The translations under genes and the position numbers were made by a program. The notes beneath the pieces are model-generated. The model did not search any database, was not told the DNA's origin, and saw nothing but the letters and a program-made list of their open reading frames with translations. A stretch of DNA of 64,000 bases from Eutrigla gurnardus (taxonomy: Eukaryota; Chordata; Actinopteri; Perciformes; Triglidae), in assembly GCA_963514095.1 (NCBI GenBank), contig OY741282.1, positions 19,376,102-19,440,101 of the forward strand, written 5' to 3'. This document shows, piece after piece, positions 13,883 to 34,219 of this stretch (position 1 is the first letter of the stretch; each line of letters opens with the position of its first letter).

Positions 13883-14180
13883 GACTGGTTGAACTGGGAA
13901 CAGAGGGGCCGAGTGGACTGGTTGAACTGGGGAACAGAGGGGCCGAGTGGACTGGTTGAACTGGGAACAGAGGGGCAGAGTGGACTGGTTGAACTGGGGA
14001 CGAGTGGACGAGTGGACTGGTTGAACTGGGGACGAGTGGACTGGTTGAACTGGGAACAGAGGGGCCGAGTGGACTGGTTGAACTGGGAACAGAGGGGTCG
14101 AGTGGACTGGTTGAACTGGGAACATAGGGGACGAGTGGACTGGTTGAACTGGGAACAGAGGGGCCAAGTGGACTGGGACA
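13883..14180. repeat. 33-bp minisatellite, about 9 copies
   Basis: The unit starts GACTGGTTGAACTGGGAACA and continues with GAGGGGCCGAGTG. Because 33 is divisible by three, the array stays open in several frames on both strands, which makes repetitive open frames that look like proteins. Two units are shortened. No promoter or splice context supports translation. Confidence 0.85.
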
Positions 14181-15150
14181 GACCCAGGAGGACTTCAACG
14201 TTGAAACAGGTGAGTCATTGTTGTAAACAAAGATATTTTAGCTTAAACGTGCTTATTGTTTGGACATCTTTGTGCTGTCTGGGCTGGTCGGTGACTGTTG
14301 CATATTCCACCGGAAGTGGCAGGTAATTTCCCTTTTATGTGGCTAATTGATGCTTGTTGAATCCTCCAAGGTCATTATTATCTGGTTAAGTATAGTAGTT
14401 GTGTCATTGATCGACAGAAAAAAGATGTTGAGAGGTATTAAAAAAATCCGTATTAAATCTGAAAAGTTACTCATAACAGCTGTCAAATAAATGAAATGGA
14501 GTAATAAAAAAATAATAAGTACAGTATTTCCTACTGGAATGTAGTTTGGAAACACACGAGTACAGGTACACTCCTATTGTACTTGAGTACAGCTCTTCCA
14601 CCACCGTTTAGTAACCACTGAGTCACCCATGCGCTCTTTTGTGTGTTGTGGTGTCATTCTGAGAAAATGATGCGGTGGTTCACTGCTGGCAAAATATGGG
14701 TTGGAACGGTTGGTTGCAAAACAAGGAAAATTCCCACTCCAATTAAGGTTGAAGTGGTGCCATGATCCGGCGCTGTGGTTGCTCAACATCAGTCTGTCAT
14801 CATTTCATGTAGTACGGCCTTATGATAACACTTATTTCATGATGGGGCAAAGTAACTAGTTTACATCTAGTTTAGTGACAAAATCGCAGATTAATATTGT
14901 TGGTTAAAATTGGTTATATATAGCTGATATAAGCAGGCATCGTATTTTGTTTTTACAGGAAGAAAAAGGTATTGGATTTTAATGTTAAATAAAATATGAA
15001 GAAATTGATTTTTTTGCGGTTATATTTAGTATACAATATGACCAGGGATGTGATGCTAAATTTTTAATTACGACTTAAAGTGATAAATACAAGACTTTTA
15101 CTTGGAATGGAGTATTTTGGGGCATGGTCTAAATTCACTGAGTACTTCTG

Positions 15151-15408
15151 AGCTGCAACCATCAATCGACTAATTGATTAGATCGACAGAAAAATAATCA
15201 GCAAATGTTTTAGTAATCAAATCATCTGTTAAGTCATATCTTGTTTCCTGCCTCACAATTATGTAGATTGCTGGCTTTTCTCTGTTTTATATCACGTAAT
15301 ATCTTTGTGGTTTGGGGGGGGTTGAGAGAGTGTGGAACATTATACGGAGCAAACGATTAATCTAAAAGAATAATCAGCAGATTATGAAGATGATAGTTAG
15401 TTGTAGCT
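15151..15408. mobile_element. MITE-like palindromic element
   Basis: The left end reads AGCTGCAACCATCAATCGAC and the right end contains TAGTTGTAGCT, its approximate reverse complement. Inside lie AATTGATTAGATCGACAGAA near the left and ACGATTAATCTAAAAG near the right. This arrangement matches a non-autonomous element widespread in fish. It has no coding capacity. A separate fragment at about 14575-14605, reading TACTTGAGTACAGCTCTTCC, looks like the end of another common fish MITE. Confidence 0.55.
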
Positions 15409-15593
15409 ATAACTGGGTGTCAAGAAAACTCTTCAGAAAAATCTATAAGACCAATCCACTAAACAGGATGTTATAAAAAGCAAACTATCTCTCGCATCTT
15501 GTTTCTCTTCGACTCCCATCCCGAACACACCACACACGGGCCTGTGCGTCTTATCGTGTTTATTTACATCTCCGTCGTGGAAACGCCTGCCGC

Positions 15594-15827
15594 TCAGCCG
15601 TCGGCGGCTTGCGTCTGCCAGTCCAGAGTGAGAGAGCTGCCGGAGCTGCTGTCGTCGCAGCAGTCCTCGGCGTCGGAGAAGGAGGACATGTAGTGGAGGC
15701 CGGTCACCCTGTGGTAGCCTCCCTGGAGCATCTGTGGGCAGGAGGTGAGCTCCATGGCCCCGCGGCCGGTCCTGCTCACCCTCACGGTCCACATGTCAAC
15801 CAGCTGGGAACACATGGCACAGCCCAT
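15594..15827 (-). CDS. Unidentified small protein or terminal exon
   Basis: I do not recognise this gene. A 77-codon minus-strand frame opens at an ATG in a strong context (CCACCATGG) and ends at 15594. The predicted protein begins MGCAMCSQLVDMW, so the N-terminus could be acylated, and ends with a Ser/Asp/Cys-rich segment, SFSDAEDCCDDSSSGSS, followed by LTLDWQTQAADG. A canonical AATAAA on the minus strand at 15564-15559 lies only 30 bases after the stop, which supports a real 3' end. A good acceptor, TGTTCCCAG, lies inside the frame just before the Leu-Val-Asp codons. The segment could therefore be the last exon of a longer gene rather than a single-exon gene. A long (CA)n tract directly precedes the ATG on this strand. 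No upstream exon was recognised. Confidence 0.4.
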   Translation of the reverse strand: MGCAMCSQLVDMWTVRVSRTGRGAMELTSCPQMLQGGYHRVTGLHYMSSFSDAEDCCDDSSSGSSLTLDWQTQAADG

Positions 15828-15838
15828 GGTGGGTGTGT

Positions 15839-15840
15839 GT

Positions 15841-15911
<71 letters not shown>
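15839..15911. repeat. (GT)n microsatellite
   Basis: About 70 bases of almost pure GT dinucleotides on the + strand, directly upstream of the small minus-strand frame at 15827-15594. Confidence 0.95.
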
Positions 15912-15914
<3 letters not shown>

Positions 15915-17605
15915 GTCAGGAGATTATACAGGTGTAAACAGTTCTAGTCTACACACAGCTGTCAGTACGCACATCCTCACTACAGCTCTACATTCAAGAT
16001 CTACCAGCATTTAACACTTCAGTGTATTTGTTATGTAGAATATACTGAATAATAAACTACTATTGATGTTTCATATATTTCAAAAACACATCCACGTATT
16101 TTCCCCAGCTAGATGTCAGAACAAGAGGAGATGGCAATATATTGGCATGTGTAGCAAAATCTATGTGGCGTGTTTCCCTGTTGACGCCTTCATCGGTGTT
16201 CCTTTGATCCTATTAAAGGCTCCTAGTGAGTAATGATGAAGAACAAGACGAGCAGGGAATGGGAGGCGTAGTGCAAAGCAAAAACAAGGAGTGAAACTCC
16301 CGATCAAGTCCTCTCCTGTTTCACGAAAAAAAAAAAGGGAAGTAAAAGAAGTCTCCCATCCAGCCCTGCCTGCAGGGCCCAACAAGGGTTACCACGAGTT
16401 AAAAAGGTCTCAATCCCAACGTGTTCTCCGTCTCCAAGAGCTGCCAGACACGGCATGTAAATATTTACATCGGCTCGCTTTTGCAAAAACCACAGAGAGA
16501 GACAGAGAGAGGGGCTGAATCAGTCGGTCAGTCCAGGATTTTCTCTCCTGCTCTGACGATACTGCAGCACTCTGATTTCGGCTTCAGCTGGGTGCAGGAC
16601 CACCACGGTGCCTGTTCATACTGGAGCTTTGGTAAACGTCCCGCTGCTGGCGTGTTCCTTATCCTCAGCTGGACGAAGGATGGCTGTCAAATACGATACA
16701 CAAACAACAAGTTAAATATCTAAATAGGATAAAACGTAGCTGATCATAAAGCAGTGCAAATTTAAACATCATGCACACAAGTGTATACACAAATGACAAT
16801 TGTAATCATAAAACAAAGAGAAATTAAAAATATAGATTTACAGTAAAACATTAATAGAATACAATTTATCAAAGCGATCATTCTAATCAGACTTGAAGTG
16901 TAAGGATATCAACACTTTGCTCTCGGATTCCTCACAGCAGTATTTTTTAAAGGCTTGTTGGAGCAGAAGAAATAAAAACTGTCTCACCAAAAGTTTCCGC
17001 CAACTAAACGCTTTGTGCCAGATCATAGATTGCAAAAGTAAGCTGGTGCAAGACCATAAATAGTTTTAAAGACTAGCAAAGATCATTTTAAAATGTGAGG
17101 AATTTTAATGTTTAATGTTCTCCCATTCTGGTCTTAGTGATTTATGACTTCCGTGAGCACAGTCGGAGACGGTACCCAGGCTTATTCCGAGGTTAAACAG
17201 GGGTGGGAAACCACACAATTGTTCATAAACTGTAATATTAAAAATGTATGCGTCACCCGGGCAGAATCCAGTTTGCTCTGACGGCTGTAGCAACAAACGT
17301 ATCGCCTCCAAACTAACGTTACACTGATTTTTCAACTGTGTGTACTAACTGAGCTCCAGCTTCCCCCCTTTCTCATTGGCACAGATATGTCCACGCATAA
17401 TTGGTTATTATTCCACTTCATTAATGCATATCTCAACCTGCCCTCTCAGATTTATCATCTGACCTTCATCGTGCTGCGCCAGTGCACAGAGAGCCATTAG
17501 CAGGAGTGTAAGTGACGTTAAAGATGAGGATGGAAAAGGGCAAGTGCTGCTATCTGCCACACCCATCCCATCCCGAGGACTGGACGCAGCAGTGGCGACC
17601 CTCCT

Positions 17606-17640
<35 letters not shown>

Positions 17641-18289
17641 CTCCCTCTGCTGTCCTGGAACATCACCGTACTGTCATCTGTCCCAACTACTGCCGTGGGA
17701 TGTTTAATTATTCATCTATGTATCTGGTGTGGCAATGCATCCCTCGCAGCGTCTACGCCTGCAAGCAAGCGTCCCATCGTCCTGAACACACAGGCGGTGC
17801 AGGAAACACGCATAACGATTTAGGGAATTACGAGGTGGCCCGAATGCCTCTTACCTGAACAGCATGTCGCCTCTCCTGCCTTCAAGAGCGCTCCCAGCAT
17901 GTGCATCGCATCCTCCTCTCATCTGCCCGGTGTGTGTGTGTGTGTTTTCATCTCCGTCTGCCTCTGTCTGTATCCAGCTCAGCATGCGTATGGGACTTGA
18001 GATGACATCACAGCTGAGTGTTCAAAGCCCCCCCCCCCTCTTTCTCAAATCCCAACCAGGTAAATCGAAATATACACATGCCGATTTATCTGGATATTAT
18101 TTATTCATGCATCCATTCCAATTTCCCGTTAAGTTGGAGGAGTCAGGAGAGACAGATTTTTATTATTATTATTTGGCGAAATCTTAGCAGCACAAGACAG
18201 TTTCTTCAATGCAATGTGTTTTAAATAGACCCTCCTTGTCACGGTAACGCCCACGCCGATTTTAGATCATTTTGGGAAGTTTGCTTATT

Positions 18290-18600
18290 CCCTTGATTGC
18301 CGAAGATCAATATGGTATTAAGAAGATCAATACCACTCATGTCAGCAGCATGTTAGCTTAGCTCTGCATAAAGACTGGATGGCTAAACAGCCTGGCAGTG
18401 TCAGTAAAAGAATGTTTTATAGTACGATTTTCACAGATTTTAAACTTTTTTTCAAACTGTTTACAGTCTTTATGCTAAGCTAACTGTCTCCTAGCTGTAG
18501 CTTCAGCCTTCATATTTAACACACAATTATATGAGTGGTATCGATTCTCTCATCGGGGTCTCAGCAAGCATATTGACCAAAAATGTGAAACTATTTAACT
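18290..18600. repeat. Dispersed fish repeat with inverted ends
   Basis: The left part has AAGATCAATACCACTCATGT and the right part has GTGGTATCGATTCTCTCATC, roughly inverted with respect to each other. The interior has TTAGCTTAGC and TATGCTAAGCTAACTG modules. A second member with the same modules (GGTTAGCTTAGCATG, CTAAGCTAAGCTAACTGG) lies at about 19930-20245, and a third partial one is in a usp20 intron. Confidence 0.55.
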
Positions 18601-19929
18601 CCTTGGGGTTTTCTCAGGTCTGACGAAGAGGCATGACAAGTAAAAAAAAAAATGTATCCAAAAATACCCCATCATTTCTGAATTCTCCCCTTTTCACTTC
18701 TTGCCGGTTTTTTTTATTATATCATAGCAAAGAAACCACAAATCAAAGACCAGGTGATTTAATCATTTAACCAGTTGTGTGTAATTACATCAGTTATACA
18801 TGAAGACATCCCATCTAATTGAGGCCAACCACTTTAGTCCCGTGATTTCATGACCGCAGCAGCCACACACACACACACACACACACACTGTAAAACGTGA
18901 GGGGGGAAAACATGAGTCAGCAAAACCCTGTCGTGCTGTCTCCAGGCTGTCGTGATATTACTGATGAACCCCCGTCCAACCACAGCTCGTATGTCCCGGT
19001 GAAATGGAAATCTCACACGCATAGCTACAGTCATGCTGTAACACAAGCAAACAAACTCATGGGTGGGGACAATGAAGTAATTACCACGCAAACGTTTCCT
19101 CACACCGATATATAATACGCTGCACTGCCTCACTTAACTGTCAGCTTTCTGTCCAGTGTCTCCAGCTTTTCTTTTCTTTTTTCATTGCACTTTTTCCCTT
19201 CACAAAGTATCTAAATATACACACATACACAGTATCAATACCATGTCTAGCAGATACACACTGGACATGTGCAAAAAACAGTTTTCTTAAGACATAAACA
19301 AAGTCCTCTCTTATTAAAAGTGCTCTTTAAACACATCAACAAACAGAACAAGGGAGACATGGATCACTAAAGGCCATGGGTCTGGAATAAAGTTGCTATG
19401 TCATAGCAAGAAGTGAAATAAATAGCATTAATGACGGCTGCCTTCTGTTTACGCAGATTTAGGTGATCTTCATGTATTTGAATGTATTTCAAGTTCACAG
19501 AATATCTTTTTTTTTGTGTGTAAAGAGATACTTTGTAGCCTTTTAATGCAACCCTTAGCTCGGAACTTAAAGCTGCTATTTTTCATATCTTTTTGTCAAA
19601 AATCGTACACTCGCCATCTCGGAAACTCTCTGGCCGTCTTCCAATTAGGTTGCTCCAATTCCAAGACTTCGTGTCACGATTCGTTAGTGGCATTAGTTGC
19701 CCCCGGGGGAATGTTTGAGCAGATCTTCAGGTAATTACATGTCGGGATATCTGCTGAGCTTGTTGAAATAGTTTGATTTTATCAGCTGAAGTCTGTCCCA
19801 CTTGTCTGGAATCTCAAAGTTTTGCTAATTTTAGCTCAAAGAGGAAACAAAGTAGAGAAACAACCAAGTAATGATCCTTCATGTTTGATGCTGAGCTTTT
19901 ATTTTAGGTTGACAGTCTCTTTTGTCTTT

Positions 19930-20245
19930 AAAGGAATAGTTTAACAATTCATTGCGCTAATTTTTGAAGCTACGTAGCAACCGGTTAGCTTAGCATGCAG
20001 ACTAGAAGCGGGAGGAAAAAGCCAACCACAACTTGTTTTTTTATTTAAGTCCTGTGTTTATACAGATGATGCAAACAGAATTTAACAATTTTAGTGATGG
20101 GCTTCAGAGGAACCAGTGAGCAGATGTTTCCTTTTTAGAGCCAGACTAGCTGTTTCTAGTCTTTCTGCTAAGCTAAGCTAACTGGACGTTGGTGGTAGCT
20201 TCATGTTTACCATACAGACGTGAGAGTGGCATCAATCCTTCTCAC
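19930..20245. repeat. Second copy of the same dispersed fish repeat
   Basis: It begins AAAGGAATAGTTTAACAATT and ends with ACGTGAGAGTGGCATCAATC. It shares the TTAGCTTAGCATG and GCTAAGCTAAGCTAACTGG modules with the element at 18290-18600. It is non-coding. Confidence 0.55.
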
Positions 20246-21597
20246 TTGACTCACAACAAAGTCACATTAGTGCCCAGTATTCAGGCAAAAATATGTAAAA
20301 AAAAGAAAAGAGCATTGCATTGTGGGTATGTAGGGGCTTGAACTTACTGCGTTACAAGGAAGGATGATTGTATTGAAGATCATCAACTATTAGATTGTCA
20401 TATTTTTTTACATGTTTTACTTTGGTTGTCAATATTTCAGATGTCATTGCCCGAATGCTGCTACAAAAACAAAATACAACGGAGGAAAATATCAGAAGGT
20501 AAGAACTACTGTGTTTCTGTGTGAATACTGCATCGCAGCACATTTTAAAGTCACTTATTCTCAGCCATTTGTCATTTGAAAGTTAAGAGTTTCTTAGACT
20601 GAACAAATAATTAAAAATGTCCTACTTTGGGCTCAAAATTGGTATTTATTTTTAATATAACAGAAAAGCACAGTTACACTTGACATTCTTGGTATCTTGA
20701 GTTTCCCATGTGTTGCTCACTTTACTTCAGTTCTCTGTTTTATCTGCTGGAAGTGTGGTGGCAGACTTTGCCGATGCAGATCTGTACAATTTATTATTAA
20801 AAAAAAAGAAAAGGAAAAGGCAAGCATGTGATTTATCTACAATGAGATAGAAGAGGATGTGGTTTATTTACGGAAGCTTGACATTTGTAAGTATTTTTAC
20901 AAGCAAATAGCTCGTTGACGGCCCTACCAAAAGGTGCAGCTTCATTTTTCCGATGACAAAATCATGCAAAATTAAGATATTATGCAGGAATTAGAAAATA
21001 TACCTGATCAATCAAGTAGTAACCATAATTGATGTAACCTAATCCGGATTTGTGCATGTTGTGCTAATTATTTGGGATGTTGTCAGATCACTTTTCTTTT
21101 TAAATGATTAGATGGTGAAAAATACTGCCCTCTCTTTGTTTAAACGGGTACTTCATCATTGGTCTTTTTGGAGCGTATGAGGTTATGTATCAGAAGAATT
21201 CCAATTTTACTACGTAACCTATGATCAGCAAAGCCAGTTGCACAAGGTTTTCTTACCCCTTCTGGTAAATGTACCACTTTTGCACCAGATATGTACTTAT
21301 CTTTTTTATTTTAAGGGTAACTTTTGTATTTTTCCAACCTGAACTCTATTTCCCATGTTTTTTTGTCTAAGGGATGAATGGGGACAGCAAGTTAGGAAAC
21401 TGCTCCAGTATTGAGGAAGACCGCTGTAACCAGCAGCCATGAAATGACCTGCAAGGCTACTGGTCTCCATGGGGGTGGCATGAGGGCCGATGTCCTCTAG
21501 TGGGTCCTGGTCTCATAGTCCAGCACCGTTAAACTCCATTGGCATTCGCCAGAGAACACCAGAATTGGCAGGTCATAACGTCACAAGGTATGCATAC

Positions 21598-22610
21598 GTT
21601 CCTCCTGGTGCAGTGGGTCCATGGTTCCTCCTGGTGCAGTGGGTCCATGGTTCCTCCTGGTGCAGTGGGTCCATATTTCCTCCTGGTGCAGTGGGTCCAT
21701 GGTTCCATGGTTCCTCCTGGTGCAGTGGGTCCATGGTTCCTCCTGGTGCAGTGGGTCCATGGTTCCTCCTGGTGTAGTGGGCCCTGGGTTCCTCCTGGTG
21801 CAGTGGGTCCATGGTTCCTCCTGGTGCAGTGGGTCCTTGGTTCCTCCTGGTGCAGTGGGCCCTGGGTTCCTCCTGGTGTAGTGGGTCCATGGTTCCTCCT
21901 GGTGCAGTGGGCCCTGGGTTCCTCCTGGTGTAGTGGGCCCTGGGTTCCTCCTGGTGCAGTGGGCCCTGGGTTCCTCCTGGTGCAGTGGGCCCTGGGTTCC
22001 TCCTGGTGCAGTGGGTCCATGGTTCCTCCTGGTGCAGTGGGCCCTGGGTTCCTCCTGGTGTAGTGGGTCCATGGTTCCTCCTGGTGCAGTGGGCCCTGGG
22101 TTCCTCCTGGTGTAGTGGGTCCATGGTTCCTCCTGGTGCAGTGGGCCCTGGGTTCCTCCTGGTGTAGTGGGCCCTGGGTTCCTCCTGGTGCAGTGGGTCC
22201 ATGGTTCCTCCTGGTGCAGTGGGTCCATGGTTCCTCCTGGTGCAGTGGGTCCATGGTTCCTCCTGGTGTAGTGGGTCCATGGTTCCTCCTGGTGCAGTGG
22301 GTCCATGGTTCCTCCTGGTGTAGTGGGCCCTGGGTTCCTCCTGGTGCAGTGGGTCCATGGTTCCTCCTGGTGCAGTGGGCCCTGGGTTCCTCCTGGTGTA
22401 GTGGGCCCTGGGTTCCTCCTGGTGTAGTGGGGCCCTGGGTTCCTCCTGGTGTAGTGGGGCCCTGGGTTCCTCCTGGTGCAGTGGGCCCTGGGTTCCTCCT
22501 GGTGTAGTGGGCCCTGGGTTCCTCCTGGTGTAGTGGGGCCCTGGGTTCCTCCTGGTGTAGTGGGGCCCTGGGTTCCTCCTGGTGCAGTGGGTCCATGGTT
22601 CCTCCTGATG
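21598..22610. repeat. 26-bp GC-rich minisatellite, about 39 copies
   Basis: The unit begins GGTTCCTCCTGGTGCAGTGG and continues with GTCCAT or GCCCTG. Point variants alternate between C and T in GTGCAG/GTGTAG and between GTCCAT and GCCCTG. A few units carry an extra base (GTGGGGCCC). The 26-base period is not a multiple of three, so each reading frame visits all three phases of the unit. No phase contains a stop on the minus strand, which yields overlapping open frames of 345-383 codons. I read these as by-products of the repeat, not genes. Confidence 0.95.
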
Positions 22611-24057
22611 CAAGACAATGCCTCATGTGGCCAGAGCGTGTAGGCCTGTGAGCAGCTGCCTCTGCATCAATACTGGACAATTTTCAGAATTATTATCGTC
22701 CCTATTAGTCAATTAGACACAAAAAAACCTGGGAATACAGGGTCCTGGTTGAAATACCGACGTTACCCTTCGAGTCCTGCCCTCTGAAATGCCATACATG
22801 AATTAAATTAGTTTGTCTTTTCCAGAAATGTGCCGTTTCTCTACTCTATTTAAAGTGACACACACACATATATACACATATGCCTGTTTGTGGATAGAGC
22901 TGGACAGCAGTGACTCTATATTTCCATCATATTTAAAACACAGAAAAGATGTTATTGTGCATTTGAGCCAACAAACTCAAGACGTGTCAGTGAAATGTCC
23001 ATACAGGTCCAAATAAAGGAGTAGCACTCACATGCATTATGGAGCTTTTTCAAATACACCCGGACAATGGTCATTTTGGAACGCATGCATGTTTTGTGGT
23101 TTGACACAAACCAGCTGTGGTATTTTCCCCAAAGTTCCTTAATCCGATCCGTTCACCAAACAAAAGACTTCCATTCCTGAGGACTCAGTTATACTGTGTA
23201 TTTAAGGTTGTAGGTGCAAGAGTATGATGTATGCAGTATCTCTCACTTGATGTCAGAACTTGTTGCTATGTAACTAGTAAACGGGCAGACAACGGAAATC
23301 TCGTTAGCGTCTCTTGGTTGTTTGCTCCTAATGAAGAGGAAGAGTTCATTCGTCAAACTAAGTATCACACTGTAGTCCTGTTCTCCTCCTTGGCTCTGCT
23401 CCACGACACCAGTCGCCGTCTGCCAGCTGAGCACTATGTGACAGTTTGTCTACAGCAGCCACTGAAACACCATAGCTACCAGTAACAGTTTTTTTTTCAC
23501 ACCTTAACATTGAGGATCAGAGTAATTCAATAAATAAACTACGAGATATTTAAGTACCGTTTCACCCTCTCGCGACACGGCTTCAGGATAATGCGTTGCT
23601 TGCTACATTTACAAAGTGCTCGCGACGAGGCTTCTTCACCAAGGTCCAAATTCCTCAGCTTCCCGCGAGGGCAGGAGTGGAACGGGGGGGGGGGGGGGGG
23701 AATCGGAAGACCTGAAAATGAAAAACATGTTGAGAACAAACAGAGCATTCGTGGGCCTCCTCCGCTCAAACAGTCGAGATTGGATTTACAGTTTATCTGC
23801 ACTGCCTCCATTATTCTTTCCCCACACGTGCGGCTATTTTACTCTCTGCTGCCCAGAAGGAATTTATGAGCTCATGTGGACGTAAACCAAGTGGGTGGAG
23901 CTCAATGACCACGACTTCCAGTAAAGTGTTACACATTAGCCATTTTAAACAAGTGATTGTTTGCAAGTCTGCACGGGAATGTGAGGTATTAAAGAGGGAT
24001 TATGATATTTTTTTTACAGCATTTCCCAATAAGCATACATTCCAACCTCGTTTTCTA
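22611..24057. other. usp20 3' flank
   Basis: This lies downstream of the usp20 stop on the minus strand and should include its 3' UTR. I see no canonical minus-strand AATAAA here. A G run occurs at about 23687-23700. No independent coding exon was recognised. Confidence 0.4.
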
Positions 24058-32030
<7,973 letters not shown>

Positions 32031-32681
32031 AGCTACTCTCTTCGGGGAGACGTCTGCTGATTGGACAGGGCAGTAATAAACAAAAAAACTGCAGTGATTC
32101 GGATGCCAAGCTGTTGTAGCTAAAGCTAGCTGAATCATGTCAACACAAAAACACGAGCTGCAGCCACAGAGAGCCCAAACTCCTCATCTATGACCAACAG
32201 AAACAGAAGTTGTTCATCTATCGTGTTGTTTAGACCATATTTCAACAATAACCTCCGCATACACACAATCTAACAACTGAAAGGCCTTATGTTTACCAAC
32301 GAGAGCTTAGAAAGCATATTCTCGCCGCAGCAGCGACGTCAACAGCAGTTATGAATGACTCGTATTTACCAACAGAAGCCGATGCCACGACGACTATTGC
32401 TATTTGTCATTCTTCTTGTCAATAATCCATTGTGGATGCGGACGGGCGACGGTATGGCAGCGAGATATCCAGGAGCCGAGCCGACAGACGCGATACCCCG
32501 GCCCACCATCCCCAAACAACTCCCCCTCCCCCCTCCGCCATCCACGGCGCGACGCTGGAGGAGGTGGAGGCGACGCGGAGACGTCAACCGGACAAAACGA
32601 CCCGGTCAAATGAATTAAATAAAACCCTCAGTTTAACTTATTTGACCTGTATCGTGTGTATGTGTCGCGTACGTGTGGTTT

Positions 32682-33020
32682 AGCAGAAGCTAATATTCAG
32701 ATAGATGCTAAAGATCCCTGTTTACGGAAGTGACGTAGATTTGTACGGCGCTTAAATGCCCGTCCCGAGTCCAGTGTGTCGGAAAATAACGTACGGTTGA
32801 GCACGATACGTATTTAACCAATAACATGTCCAACATTGGGGTGTTTGAATATGAACAGTGCATTGGTTTATTTTACTTTGTCGTTTGTATTTGTCGCGTA
32901 CGACAGGCTTAGCGGAAATTATTCAAATAGATGCTAAAGATCCCTGTTTACGGAAGTGACGTAGAATGTACGGCGCTGAAATGCGCCCCCGAGAACGGCG
33001 TGGAACGAACGATCGCGCAC
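32682..33020. promoter_or_regulatory. Duplicated ETS/CRE-like block upstream of usp20
   Basis: Two copies of a promoter-like segment lie head to tail about 226 bases apart. Each contains GATGCTAAAGATCCCTGTTT followed by ACGGAAGTGACGTAG, a fused ETS core (CGGAAG) and CRE-like half (TGACGT), near 32725 and 32951. Each is preceded by GTCGCGTACG and followed by ACGATACGTATTTAAC. The block lies 650-1000 bases 5' of the usp20 start codon. A regulatory role is inferred from motif content and position only. Confidence 0.4.
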
Positions 33021-33559
33021 GATACGTATTTAACGAATATTGAACATGAACAGTGCATTTCCGATCAATATCTCCCTTATCGGGTGGAATTTATTTCGAG
33101 TAACGTTGAATTAGCTTCATCTGTGCTTTAAAACGCTTCGTCGACAACGTTATTCCTGTTACACTGGAAGCAAAAGTGTTTTTAAAAGTAAAAAAATACT
33201 TTGGGAACAGTAATCTAATGTTTTTTACACAAATGTAATTTATTAAAAACTACCTGTTTTTAATGCATCTATAATTGAAATGATACTACAAAAAAAGTAT
33301 GTGTTGTAACATTTCAAAAGCCCTACATCTGTATGAATATCTATGTACCTTATTTTCTGTCTAATTACTTTTCTTTTATGTCACGCGCTTGGTTGTTAAT
33401 ATTGTTCGTGATTTATATTCTCTTGGATATATTATATGCCTATTTGATTGTGCAATAATTTAAAAAACTGTTAAAAAGTGGTATGTTTTTATAAGACAAG
33501 CTTATAAATAATAAAAGCAATAAACACCACTTGTAGTAGTCTCATGTTAATTCCACCTA

Positions 33560-33700
33560 TCGTCCCATGTTAAATAATAATAATAATAATACATTTTATT
33601 TGTATAGCGCTTTTAAAAGATTCTCAAAGACACTTTATATATACAATAAAAAAAAATCAATACAATTAAAACAAATGTTGCCATTTTCTTCTATATGTGT
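33560..33700. repeat. Dispersed repeat tail (AAT)n plus TATAGCGCTTTT motif
   Basis: AATAATAATAATAATACATT followed by TTATTTGTATAGCGCTTTT and CTCAAAGACACTTTATAT is a very common interspersed repeat end in fish. The surrounding 33.0-34.1 kb is AT-rich with no coding exon. Confidence 0.5.
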
Positions 33701-34219
33701 GTGATTAAACACAATTGTGAGACAGGCACAAACCATTTACCAACAACAAGGGGGAAGAAAATCAACATGACAGAGGATTGGATGTAATAGCAGCATATTT
33801 ACAACAGATAAACAAAGACGCGCCAGAATATTATTGGATTATAATTATTGTGTTCATCACTTTAATGTTGCATGCTGGTTAAGAAGTACTATGATTTATA
33901 AATATTTCCCTCTGAGATGTCGTAGAGTAGAATTATAAAGCAGCATGAAATGGTATTTCAACTTCAAGTACTTAGTTTTATATCATAAAGTATCTCCGTG
34001 GTATATATACATAGTACTCATAATAAAATAATTATGTGTATGTTTTACATTTTAATAAATGTGTTTTTGTTATATTGTAATCTAATTATAAATGTAATGG
34101 GGATAATTTGCCACTAGTGTGACGTATTAAACTGTATGTTGAAATGCTGATCCTGGGTCAGAATCCCGTTGTTAAAAAATACAGAGCTTCAAGCGAGCGG
34201 CTTTTACATCTGACTCTAG

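Larger units (their letters stand above)
15912..21597. other. Gene-free, repeat-rich spacer between ptges and usp20
   Basis: No coding exon was recognised on either strand. The stretch contains a C run of about 27 bases near 17611-17637, a (CA)n tract at 18867-18888, and two related dispersed fish repeats described separately. Open frames here lack splice support and family similarity. The torsin and C9orf78 genes that occupy this interval in human are not visible. Confidence 0.5.

Noticed and set aside
13658..14198. Repetitive Pro/Ser/Val-rich minus-strand frames
   Set aside because: They are products of the 33-bp minisatellite.
15433..15792. 119-codon minus-strand frame overlapping the small unidentified gene
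   Set aside because: It is Arg-rich, out of frame with the better-supported 77-codon frame, and reads through the AATAAA and beyond; it looks like a shadow.
21529..22680. Long minus-strand open frames of up to 383 codons
   Set aside because: They are translations of the 26-bp minisatellite; all three frames are open and none has exon context or family similarity.
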